Source of the DNA: Oscillospiraceae bacterium
GTDB lineage: Bacteria > Bacillota > Clostridia > Oscillospirales > CAG-272
Direction of reading: 5' to 3'
Length of the DNA: 64,000 bases
NCBI GenBank assembly: GCA_015063745.1
Contig: SVTO01000009.1
Coordinates: forward strand, 1-64,000
The position numbers and the translations under genes were made by a program. Position 1 is the stretch's first letter; every line of letters begins with the position of its first letter. The notes beneath the pieces are model-generated. The model was not told the origin of the DNA. It did no database searches and saw only the letters and a program-made list of their open reading frames with translations. Positions 55,169 through 62,333 of this stretch are shown here, piece after piece.

Positions 55169-56566
55169 ATGGCTAAAGTAAAAATAACAGAAACGGTTCT
55201 GCGTGATTCCCACCAGTCCCTGATCGCTACTCGTATGACCACCGAAACCATGCTGCCCATCCTGGCGCAGATGGATAAGATCGGCTATCATTCCCTGGAA
55301 GCATGGGGCGGTGCAACCTTCGATTCCTGTCTCCGTTTCCTGAACGAAGACCCGTGGGAAAGACTGCGTAAGATCCGTGCCGAAGTAAAGAATACCAAGC
55401 TGCAGATGCTGTTCAGAGGCCAGAATATTCTGGGTTACCGCCACTACGCCGATGACGTTGTGGAATACTTTGTACAGAAGTCCATCGCAAACGGTATCGA
55501 CATCCTGCGTATTTTCGACGCAATGAACGACGCCCGCAACCTGAAGACCGCTATCAACGCCACCAAAAAGGAAGGCGGCCACGTACAGGCAGCGATCAGC
55601 TATACCATCAGCCCTGCTCACTCCAATGAAGCCTTCTGCAAGTATGCAAAGGAACTGGAAGAAATGGGCGCCGACTCCATTTGCATCAAGGATATGTCCG
55701 GTCTGCTGACTCCCTATGCCGCATACGATCTGGTAAGTGCGCTGAAGTCCAGCGTAAAGGTGCCGATCCAGTTGCACACCCACTACACCACCGGTCTGGC
55801 ATCCATGACCATCCTGAAGGCAGTGGAAGCCGGCGTGGATATTGTAGACACCGCCATCTCCCCCATGGCTCTGGGTACATCCCAGCCCCCGACAGAACCC
55901 ATCGTAGCAACTCTGCAGGGCACCGAATACGATACCGGTCTGGATCTGAACGAACTGGATAAGGTATCCAAGTATTTCGCACCTCTGAGAGAAGAATACC
56001 TTTCCTCCGGCTTGCTGGACCCCAAGGTACTGAAGGTAGACGTAAACTGTCTGCTGTATCAGGTACCCGGCGGTATGCTGTCCAACCTGGTATCCCAGCT
56101 GAAGCAGCAGGGCAAGAGCGAAAAGCTTGCTGAAGTACTGGAAGAAGTACCGAGAGTACGTGAAGACGCAGGTTTCCCGCCGCTGGTAACACCTACCTCT
56201 CAGATCGTAGGTACACAGGCAGTTCTGAACGTAATCGCAGGCGAACGCTACAAGATGGTATCCAAGGAATTCAAGGGCATGGTACGCGGCGACTACGGTA
56301 AGTCTCCCGTAGAAATTGATCCCGAATTCCGCAAGAAGATCATCGGCAACGAAGAACCGATTACCTGCCGTCCCGCCGACAAGCTGGAACCCGAACTGGA
56401 TAAGCTGCGTGAAATCGTAAAGCCTTACATGGAACAGGAAGAAGACGTACTGTCCTACGCCCTGTTCGAACAGGTAGCCACCAAGTTCTTTGAATACCGC
56501 AAGGCACAGAAGTACGGGCTTGACGGAACCAACGGCGACGCAGAACTGAAGGTACATTCTGTATAA
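55169..56566 (+). CDS. oadA: Oxaloacetate decarboxylase alpha-type carboxyltransferase, no biotin domain
   Basis: 465 residues: a TIM barrel (LRDSHQSLIATRMTTE with metal-binding D13, ICIKDMSGLLTP with the metal-linked Lys, and QLHTHYTTGLASM with the two His) followed by the conserved carboxylase domain (about 300-465). A classical OadA adds a C-terminal biotinyl domain; here it is absent, so the protein resembles the transcarboxylase 5S subunit and must use the separate carrier encoded upstream. The reaction would be transfer between carboxybiotin and pyruvate/oxaloacetate. The ribosome binding site is weak. Confidence 0.93.
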   Translation: MAKVKITETVLRDSHQSLIATRMTTETMLPILAQMDKIGYHSLEAWGGATFDSCLRFLNEDPWERLRKIRAEVKNTKLQMLFRGQNILGYRHYADDVVEYFVQKSIANGIDILRIFDAMNDARNLKTAINATKKEGGHVQAAISYTISPAHSNEAFCKYAKELEEMGADSICIKDMSGLLTPYAAYDLVSALKSSVKVPIQLHTHYTTGLASMTILKAVEAGVDIVDTAISPMALGTSQPPTEPIVATLQGTEYDTGLDLNELDKVSKYFAPLREEYLSSGLLDPKVLKVDVNCLLYQVPGGMLSNLVSQLKQQGKSEKLAEVLEEVPRVREDAGFPPLVTPTSQIVGTQAVLNVIAGERYKMVSKEFKGMVRGDYGKSPVEIDPEFRKKIIGNEEPITCRPADKLEPELDKLREIVKPYMEQEEDVLSYALFEQVATKFFEYRKAQKYGLDGTNGDAELKVHSV

Positions 56567-56571
56567 TTGAT

Positions 56572-57210
56572 ATGGTGCTCATTCTGGACCACACAAGGTC
56601 GGAAAGGGCAGTGAAACTGCGCAGAAGGATTCTCTCCATGAAAATCCCCTGCGCAGTTTCTGCTGTCTGGAGCTGCGGCGAATATCTGCCGGCCTTTTGC
56701 ATAATAACTTTTGGTGATGTACTGGAAAAGGTATATCACGCGCCGCTTGAGAAATATAAAACATACGTACTTACAGACCAATGGGTGAACAGCGCACTTT
56801 CTGTCGAGCCCTGTACCACGGAAAACGAGCTGTTGTGCAGGGTCACGGAAACGGTCAGTGAGAAAGCCGGAATACTGCCGAAGCACCATCTGGACGGCGG
56901 CCTCCGTCTTCCGAAAGGTTTTCTGCTCATATCCGACCGGTTGTTCTACCGGTGTTTTCCCATGCAGATCAGCGAGACGGAGCGGAACATACTGCTCTTT
57001 CTTCTGCTGACCGGTACTGCTCACAGTGCAAGACAGATAACGGCATACTGTTATCCGGACACATACAAAGGTGACAGCAGAAGCAGTGTATCTGCCGCTG
57101 TGTCACGGATCAATCGTGGGATTGAGGCATTGAGCGGTATGAGAGTGATCTCCTACAGCAGGAAACAGGGAGGATACGTGTTGGAAACACGCGTAACCAA
57201 AGAAATCTGA
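56572..57210 (+). CDS. Orphan OmpR-type winged-helix regulator with degenerate receiver
   Basis: 212 residues, starting 5 nt after the oadA stop, so it is probably the last gene of the cluster. Residues 1-110 have receiver-like alternation (VLILDHTRSERAV, then IPCAVSAV, then FCIITFGD, then TYVLTDQ), but the usual phosphoryl-accepting Asp at the end of strand 3 and the conserved Lys are not clear. Residues about 125-205 form a winged helix (MQISETERNILLFLLL, then SVSAAVSRINRGIEAL, then SRKQGGYVL) of the OmpR/PhoB type. A cognate kinase is not seen. It may act without phosphorylation. Its target could be the cluster or the repeat island directly downstream. Confidence 0.7.
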   Translation: MVLILDHTRSERAVKLRRRILSMKIPCAVSAVWSCGEYLPAFCIITFGDVLEKVYHAPLEKYKTYVLTDQWVNSALSVEPCTTENELLCRVTETVSEKAGILPKHHLDGGLRLPKGFLLISDRLFYRCFPMQISETERNILLFLLLTGTAHSARQITAYCYPDTYKGDSRSSVSAAVSRINRGIEALSGMRVISYSRKQGGYVLETRVTKEI

Positions 57211-57227
57211 GATTTCCGATTATTTTT

Positions 57228-57366
57228 GTCCTACAAGGACGTTTATTCTTTTACTACTTTTTGTTTGGTTTAAATCCTTTAATTTTTTGTCCTACACGGA
57301 CGGGTGGCTATTTACTACTCTTTGAATCGTGCAAGTCGTTCATTTTTGGTGTCCTGTGCGGACGGC
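57228..57366 (+). repeat. Left array: three GTCC/GGAC units at about 61-nt spacing
   Basis: GTCC-N5-GGAC mini-hairpins start at 57228, 57289 and 57351, each after a T-run and the first two followed by TTTACTAC. The third unit, GTGTCCTGTGCGGACGGC (57349-57366), is exactly repeated in reverse complement at 58118-58135. Confidence 0.8.
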
Positions 57367-57416
57367 CGCAGTTGGATAAAGTATAACTGAGAAGGAGAAA
57401 GATACACCAACTGCTT

Positions 57417-57444
57417 GAGAATTACCTCAGAAGAGGTAATTCTC
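57417..57444. repeat. 12-bp perfect hairpin inside the left arm insertion
   Basis: GAGAATTACCTC (57417-57428), loop AGAA, GAGGTAATTCTC (57433-57444). It sits in a stretch (57367-57463) that has no counterpart on the right arm. An 8-bp pair GCAGTTGG/CCAACTGC (57368-57375 and 57407-57414) lies next to it. Confidence 0.8.
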
Positions 57445-57463
57445 CAACGTGCTTCCTGTAGTG

Positions 57464-57504
57464 GAGGCCTGCAGGCGCGAGGCCCCTCTAAGAACTCCCC
57501 CGCT
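57464..57504 (+). repeat. Left copy of perfect 41-bp inverted repeat
   Basis: Identical over 41 of 41 bases to the reverse complement of 58070-58110; the copies are 565 nt apart. It contains the palindrome GCCTGCAGGC, the hairpin pair GGCCT/AGGCC, and a C-run. Confidence 0.9.
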
Positions 57505-58069
57505 ATATTAAGAGCATTGTTGGTCTGGTATTGGTTGTTGGATTGGTCAAAATAGTGGAGGATGCAAATCAGCGCTGACCGCGGGAGGGGTGCGGTAGTG
57601 GAGGAATACTGTTGAGATTAGGTGTAGTTTAGTAGTGTACAGTGATGTGGAATGGGTGCAATCTCATCCGTGCTAACCGCGCGAAAAACGTACGGCAGTC
57701 CTAAGACATGGCGGTCAGCCCAAATTTTTAATGCACCCAACTTTGTACTGTAGGCAGACCCACCCTTAGTCTGTACAACCTGTCAGCGGTCGAACTCCCC
57801 TATTCATCCCGCGGTTAGCGCAGATAATCCTTAACTCAACTACTGAACCCAACCAAATCCAAACCAACAACCTCTCCCTTCACACCAAGCGGCAGCCAAA
57901 TTCTTCCTGCACGGTACTCTGATCAGTGCACAGACCCACTTTTCCACAAAACCAACTGTCAGCGGTATTTCTCCACTAATGCACCCCTCCGGCGGTTAGC
58001 CATAATTGAAAAACGAAATTGCCAAACCCAAAGAAACATCAAAACCGAACCAAGAAAACCCTTAATCTA

Positions 58070-58110
58070 AGCGGGGGAGTTCTTAGAGGGGCCTCGCGCC
58101 TGCAGGCCTC
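58070..58110 (-). repeat. Right copy of perfect 41-bp inverted repeat
   Basis: Reverse complement of 57464-57504. On this side it also joins with 58111-58116 to make a strong local hairpin, CTTAGAG-GGCCT paired with AGGCC-CTCTAAG around 58083-58116. Confidence 0.9.
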
Positions 58111-58117
58111 TCTAAGT

Positions 58118-58195
58118 GCCGTCCGCACAGGACACAAAAAATAGACGATTTAAGTACAACAAAAAGTAGTAAACAACTACCCGTCCGCCAAGGAC
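58118..58195 (-). repeat. Right array: two inverted GTCC/GGAC units
   Basis: GTCC-N5-GGAC at 58121-58133 and 58183-58195, 62 nt apart, in mirror order to the left array, with GTAGTAAA (58166-58173) as the reverse complement of the left TTTACTAC. Confidence 0.8.
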
Positions 58196-58202
58196 AAAAT
58201 AA

Positions 58203-58252
58203 AACCCCGGGAAATCTGTATTGTTTTGTACCAATACAGATTTCCCGGGGTT
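58203..58252 (-). terminator. Strong terminator for the XRE-DivIVA transcript
   Basis: A perfect 21-bp stem (58203-58223 with 58232-58252) and an 8-nt loop, followed on the minus strand by TTTTATTTTG. It borders the repeat island. Confidence 0.9.
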
Positions 58253-58266
58253 AATTCATTCCCATC

Positions 58267-59157
58267 TTATCTCTTCGCATTGTCCATAAGCATAAGCTTC
58301 CACCGGGCCGCATCATAAGCTGCACGAAAATCCCCATCCCCGTTGGCCGCATCTTCCAGATCGGAACAAACGCGGTAACGCATGTAAAAGGGAAGTGCCG
58401 TGTCTTCTGCAAGCTCCCGCAGAATCAAAATGGCCTGCTTCTTCTGCTCGGAAGCAAGCAGATACAGCGCATGCAAATGCCTGCCGTGAAAAGAACCTGC
58501 CTCCCAGTCACGAACGGAAAAACCACGGGGATTGGCCGCATAACGCTGTATGTCGGCAAAATACCGAAGCATTTCCGTCGGAATGAACGCAGAAATATTC
58601 TGCGTCACCACAGGGGAAACAGAGATATCCTCAGCCACACTCAAACGACCGATCAGCTCGCGATAGTAACGTACAGCCAGCTTCAGATCCTCACCGGCAT
58701 ATATCGTCCGGTGTATCGCATCATCCGCACGCAGTAAATGGTTGTCCGCACTCTTCAGCGCATAATCCGCCGCACAGCGCAAAGCCGTTTCCAGAAAACA
58801 CCGGGCGGAAATGTACGCAATCTCGTCATCCACAGTACCTTCCGGAATTTCCTGTATCCGCCGCTCACATTCCTCGTAAGAACCGTCACGGTATAGCTGT
58901 TTGATTTCCGGAATCACCATCATCCGGTAAAAACAACGCTCGTCTTCCTCGGATGCCGCGAAAAAGTAACCCGCAGGTACACCCAGTCGCTCAGCCAGAT
59001 ACAGCACCGTGGCCAGGGAAGGAGCTGCCTGACCGTTTTCGATCAGACTGAGCATGTTTCTGGTCATATGTTCACCGACAAGATGCTTCTGGGTCATGCC
59101 GCGCTTCTGCCGCAGATCCCGGATGCGCATGCCGATACGTTGCATCAGCAGTTCCAT
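58267..59157 (-). CDS. XRE-family transcriptional regulator with helical C-terminal domain
   Basis: 296 residues. The N-terminal helix-turn-helix is at about 8-62 (IRDLRQKRGMTQKHLVGE, then TRNMLSLIENGQAAPSLATV). Residues about 75-290 are alpha-helical and repetitive, suggesting a TPR-like sensor domain as in Rgg/PlcR-type or related regulators; a small molecule or peptide ligand is possible but unproven. The start is 3 nt after the stop of the DivIVA-like gene, so the two are co-transcribed. It ends at the strong terminator next to the repeat island. Confidence 0.83.
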   Translation of the reverse strand: MELLMQRIGMRIRDLRQKRGMTQKHLVGEHMTRNMLSLIENGQAAPSLATVLYLAERLGVPAGYFFAASEEDERCFYRMMVIPEIKQLYRDGSYEECERRIQEIPEGTVDDEIAYISARCFLETALRCAADYALKSADNHLLRADDAIHRTIYAGEDLKLAVRYYRELIGRLSVAEDISVSPVVTQNISAFIPTEMLRYFADIQRYAANPRGFSVRDWEAGSFHGRHLHALYLLASEQKKQAILILRELAEDTALPFYMRYRVCSDLEDAANGDGDFRAAYDAARWKLMLMDNAKR

Positions 59158-59160
59158 AAA

Positions 59161-60333
59161 TTATTCCGCAGCACCGTCAGTATCACGAAACTCTTCTTTG
59201 CGGATACCGTACTTTTCATCCATATCATGCAGCTTCTGTTCCACCGCATCGGTCACACAGGACTGGTAATACTGAATACGTTCATTCATTTCACGGTAAC
59301 GGCTCTTCAGCACATTCAGCATATGATCCGTGTCATACTGCATTTCCTGAATACAGGTGTTGACTTCCTTGATGCAGTTGTCAATGTTCACGTGCATTTC
59401 ACCGCTGATCTGGGAAAGCAGCTGGTTGGCCGTGTCGGAGAGACGTTCGCGGATGTAGTTGGCTTCGTCTTCCGTTTCGGAACGGATTCTGGTGACTTCC
59501 GTATGGGTGTCACGACGCAGAGTTTCCGCTTCCAGAGCCGCATCGGTACGGAGTTTTTCCGCTTCTTCCCTGGCGGCGGCAAGAATTTCATCCGCATTCC
59601 GGTTGGCATTGAGCAGAATGTCGCCGATCTGACCGCTGATCTTGTCATACATCTGCAGCTTGTGTGCAGCACCTTCGGTTTCCGCTTCAATGGATTCCCG
59701 CATAGCACGGATTTCCTCTTCCGCACGGTTCTTTTCTTCCGCAACCGCACTTTCCAGATCCGCCTGAATCGACTTCATCCGATTTTCCGCATCGGCACAC
59801 AGATCCTTCAGCTTGGCACATTCATCTTCCGCCTGCGCACATCTCTGCTTGTATTCTTCCAGAGCAGAGGAAAGCGTATCCACAGCCTGTTCCGCATTGA
59901 TCCGCTGTGTATCTGCATCGGTGAACTTCGCCGCAGCCTCGGCCGCTTCCTTCTTCAGGCCTTCGATCATCACATTCTGTGCCTCTGCCTGATCCTTGTA
60001 AAGACCGACATGCTTCTGCAGATCCGCGATTTCTTCAGCTTGTCTGGCAATCTGTGCCGCAAGCTCTTCCTTTTCAGCCGCACGTTCTTCCAGAATCCGT
60101 GTGTTTTCAACGATCTGAGCCTGTGCCGTCTTCAGCTCTTCTTGCAGAGAAGATCTTGCAGCAGCCAGCGTGTTCAGGTCTTCCTCAAGCGCGGCGACCT
60201 TAGCAGAAAACTCCTGTTCCTTGGCACTGTTGGCAAGATCGGTTTCCTTGATATAACGGTTGACATCCTCTTTATTGTATCCGCCAAGAGCACTGCGGAA
60301 ATTGGTCTGACGGGTGGTTTCGGTGTTATTCAC
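59161..60333 (-). CDS. DivIVA-like coiled-coil protein
   Basis: The start is GTG at 60333 (390 aa), because GGAGGT lies 9 nt upstream; a longer ATG frame to 60378 has no such site. After a short N-terminal tail, RSALGGYNKEDVNRYI near residues 10-25 resembles the membrane-binding DivIVA/GpsB motif. Residues about 30-370 are almost entirely coiled coil (Glu/Ala/Lys-rich, leucine heptads). DivIVA proteins mark curved membrane and recruit division or wall factors. The great length exceeds classic DivIVA (about 160-200 aa), as in longer clostridial and actinobacterial relatives. Confidence 0.78.
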   Translation of the reverse strand: MNNTETTRQTNFRSALGGYNKEDVNRYIKETDLANSAKEQEFSAKVAALEEDLNTLAAARSSLQEELKTAQAQIVENTRILEERAAEKEELAAQIARQAEEIADLQKHVGLYKDQAEAQNVMIEGLKKEAAEAAAKFTDADTQRINAEQAVDTLSSALEEYKQRCAQAEDECAKLKDLCADAENRMKSIQADLESAVAEEKNRAEEEIRAMRESIEAETEGAAHKLQMYDKISGQIGDILLNANRNADEILAAAREEAEKLRTDAALEAETLRRDTHTEVTRIRSETEDEANYIRERLSDTANQLLSQISGEMHVNIDNCIKEVNTCIQEMQYDTDHMLNVLKSRYREMNERIQYYQSCVTDAVEQKLHDMDEKYGIRKEEFRDTDGAAE

Positions 60334-60504
60334 TTTAAAGTACCTCCAAAGTAAATTTGTCTTACTATAGTTTAGCATACCTGAATGGATAAATCAACAG
60401 GAAATTCGTAAAAAACTATGAAAATATACAAAGAAAACCCATATACAGAGAACATTATACAGAATAAACCGTGAGAAATTGAATAAAAACTGGGAAAATA
60501 TATA

Positions 60505-60533
60505 TAGACTGAAAACAGAGAATGTGATATAAT
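60505..60533 (+). promoter_or_regulatory. Promoter for gltX-glnS
   Basis: TAGACT at 60505-60510 and TATAAT at 60528-60533 with a 17-nt spacer, 64 nt before the gltX start. Confidence 0.6.
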
Positions 60534-60596
60534 ATAAAATAAGTATATCTATAACTATACATGCAATCCGATAAAAACATAAAGAGAGGTATAAAT

Positions 60597-62282
60597 ATGG
60601 ATTTTCAGTATCTTGCCGATTTGCTGTTTCCCCATGTAACCATGACCCCCGAAGAAGTGGAAGCGAAGTATCCGGAAAGAAATCTGCCCGAAGGCGCCAA
60701 AGTAACCCGTTTTGCACCCAGCCCCACAGGCTTTGTACATTTCGGCGGTATGTATCAGGCAATCGTTGACGAACGCCTTGCCCATCAGAGCGGCGGTGTA
60801 TTCTACCTGCGTATCGAAGATACTGACGGTCAGCGTGAAATCGCAGGTGCCGTGGACGCCCTGCTGAAGACGCTGGAAACCTACGGTGTAACCTATGACG
60901 AAGGCGTGGAAATCGCCGAAGACGGTACCATCCGCGACAAGGGTGACTACGGTCCGTACAAGCAGAGCCAGAGAGCGGATCTGTATCAGGTATTTGCCAA
61001 GAAACTGGTAGCGGAAGGGAAGGCATACCCCTGCTTCACCACCGAGGAAGAACTTGAAGAAATCCAGCAGACCGATAAAAAAGCGGAAATCAAGAATACC
61101 GACTGGCACGTAGCCGCTGAACAGAAGAGAGCCGCCATGCTGGCCCAGCGCAATTTCACCATCGAAGAAGTGGAAGAACACCTGAAAGCCGGCGATCCCT
61201 TCGTACTGCGTATTCTGGCAAACGGTGACCCGAATAACAAAACCAAGTTCACCGACCTTGTCAAAGGAAACCTGGAAGTACCGGAAAACGACGAAGACTT
61301 CGTACTGCTGAAGTCAGACGGTATCCCCACCTACCATTTTGCCCATGCCGTGGACGATCACCTGATGAAGACCACCCACGTAATCCGCGGTGAAGACTGG
61401 CTGCCCAGCCTGCCGAAGCATATCCAGCTGTTCCGTTACCTGGGCTTCAAGATGCCCAAGTACCTGCATACCGCCCAGATTCTGAAGACCGATGAAAACG
61501 GCGGTAAGAAGAAGCTGTCCAAGAGAGACATGGGTGCCAAGATGGACGATTACCGCAGCATGGGTTACGCAACCGAATGCGTATGGGAATACATCCTGAC
61601 CTTGCTGAATTCCAACTTTGAAGAATGGCACGCACAGAATGCCGCCAAGAGCTACCTGGATTTCCCCTTCAACATCAAGAAGATGTCCGTATCCGGCTGC
61701 CTCTTCGACTTCAATAAGCTCAACGACGTATCCAAGAACGTGCTTTCCAAGATGACCGCAGAGGAAATCTACGAAAAGACCGTGGACTGGGCAGCAGAAT
61801 TCGATCCTGAATTCCACGCCCTGCTGACTGCCGATCCCGACTACAGCAAGAAGATCTTCGCCATCGGCCGCGGCGGCAAGAAGCCCCGTAAGGACTACGC
61901 CACCTTCCGTGAAATCAGACCCTTCATCGACTTCTTCTACGATGAACTGTTTGAAATCAAGGAAGCATATCCCGAAAAGTTTGCCAAGGACGACATCCGT
62001 GCCGTACTGGAAGGCTTTGCAGAAACCTACAGCGCAGCCGACGACATGAACGCATGGTTCGAAAAGATCCAGAAGATCGGCGAATCCCTGGGCTACACCG
62101 CAGATATGAAGGCCTATAAGGCAGACCCCGAAGCATTCAAGGGCAACGTGGCAGACGTATCCATGTTCATTCGTCTGGCAGTGACCGGCAAGCAGAACTC
62201 CCCCGATATGTACGCTGTTATGCAGGTACTGGGTGAAGAAAGAGTGCTTGCCCGCATAAAGTCCGCCCTGGCCGCCCTCTGA
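60597..62282 (+). CDS. gltX: Glutamyl-tRNA synthetase
   Basis: The start at 60597 follows AGAGAGGT and gives 561 residues; an upstream ATG at 60561 has no ribosome binding site. The HIGH region reads RFAPSPTGFVHFGG and the KMSKS region KKLSKRDMGAKM. These, with FYLRIEDTD, mark a class I Glu-type synthetase. With a separate GlnRS downstream, it probably charges only tRNA-Glu. It is longer than typical bacterial GluRS (about 470-500 aa), with extra residues in the C-terminal half. glnS follows after 51 nt. Confidence 0.93.
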   Translation: MDFQYLADLLFPHVTMTPEEVEAKYPERNLPEGAKVTRFAPSPTGFVHFGGMYQAIVDERLAHQSGGVFYLRIEDTDGQREIAGAVDALLKTLETYGVTYDEGVEIAEDGTIRDKGDYGPYKQSQRADLYQVFAKKLVAEGKAYPCFTTEEELEEIQQTDKKAEIKNTDWHVAAEQKRAAMLAQRNFTIEEVEEHLKAGDPFVLRILANGDPNNKTKFTDLVKGNLEVPENDEDFVLLKSDGIPTYHFAHAVDDHLMKTTHVIRGEDWLPSLPKHIQLFRYLGFKMPKYLHTAQILKTDENGGKKKLSKRDMGAKMDDYRSMGYATECVWEYILTLLNSNFEEWHAQNAAKSYLDFPFNIKKMSVSGCLFDFNKLNDVSKNVLSKMTAEEIYEKTVDWAAEFDPEFHALLTADPDYSKKIFAIGRGGKKPRKDYATFREIRPFIDFFYDELFEIKEAYPEKFAKDDIRAVLEGFAETYSAADDMNAWFEKIQKIGESLGYTADMKAYKADPEAFKGNVADVSMFIRLAVTGKQNSPDMYAVMQVLGEERVLARIKSALAAL

Positions 62283-62333
62283 TCGACGGCACAAACGCCA
62301 ATATACGAAATCATTCAATCAGGAGTAATTGTT

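Larger units (their letters stand above)
57211..58202. other. Non-coding island of nested inverted repeats
   Basis: About 1 kb with no frame above 60 codons and a credible start and ribosome binding site. The two ends are mirror images: left-arm segments reappear reverse-complemented on the right in the opposite order. It contains a perfect 41-bp inverted repeat, mirrored GTCC/GGAC mini-hairpins at 61-62-nt spacing, and at least seven copies of GCTRACCGC or CCGCTGAC-type motifs in both orientations. AGTGGAGG occurs three times on the left (57461-57466, 57554-57559 and 57597-57602 areas). It could be a non-autonomous mobile element with long ends, a protein-binding array, or a large structured RNA. 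Confidence 0.75.

Noticed and set aside
57202..57227. Rho-independent terminator at the stop of the orphan regulator
   Set aside because: GAAATC/GATTTC is only 6 bp with a 3-nt loop and the T-run starts 7 nt later, so it is too weak to list as a terminator.
57451..57510. Possible short peptide starting at a GTG near 57450 after AAGGAG
   Set aside because: The frame is about 20 codons, crosses the perfect 41-bp repeat, and the ribosome binding site is too far away.
57228..58195. Possible CRISPR array in the repeat island
   Set aside because: The repeats are inverted across the island, diverged, only 2-3 per side, and there are no cas genes.
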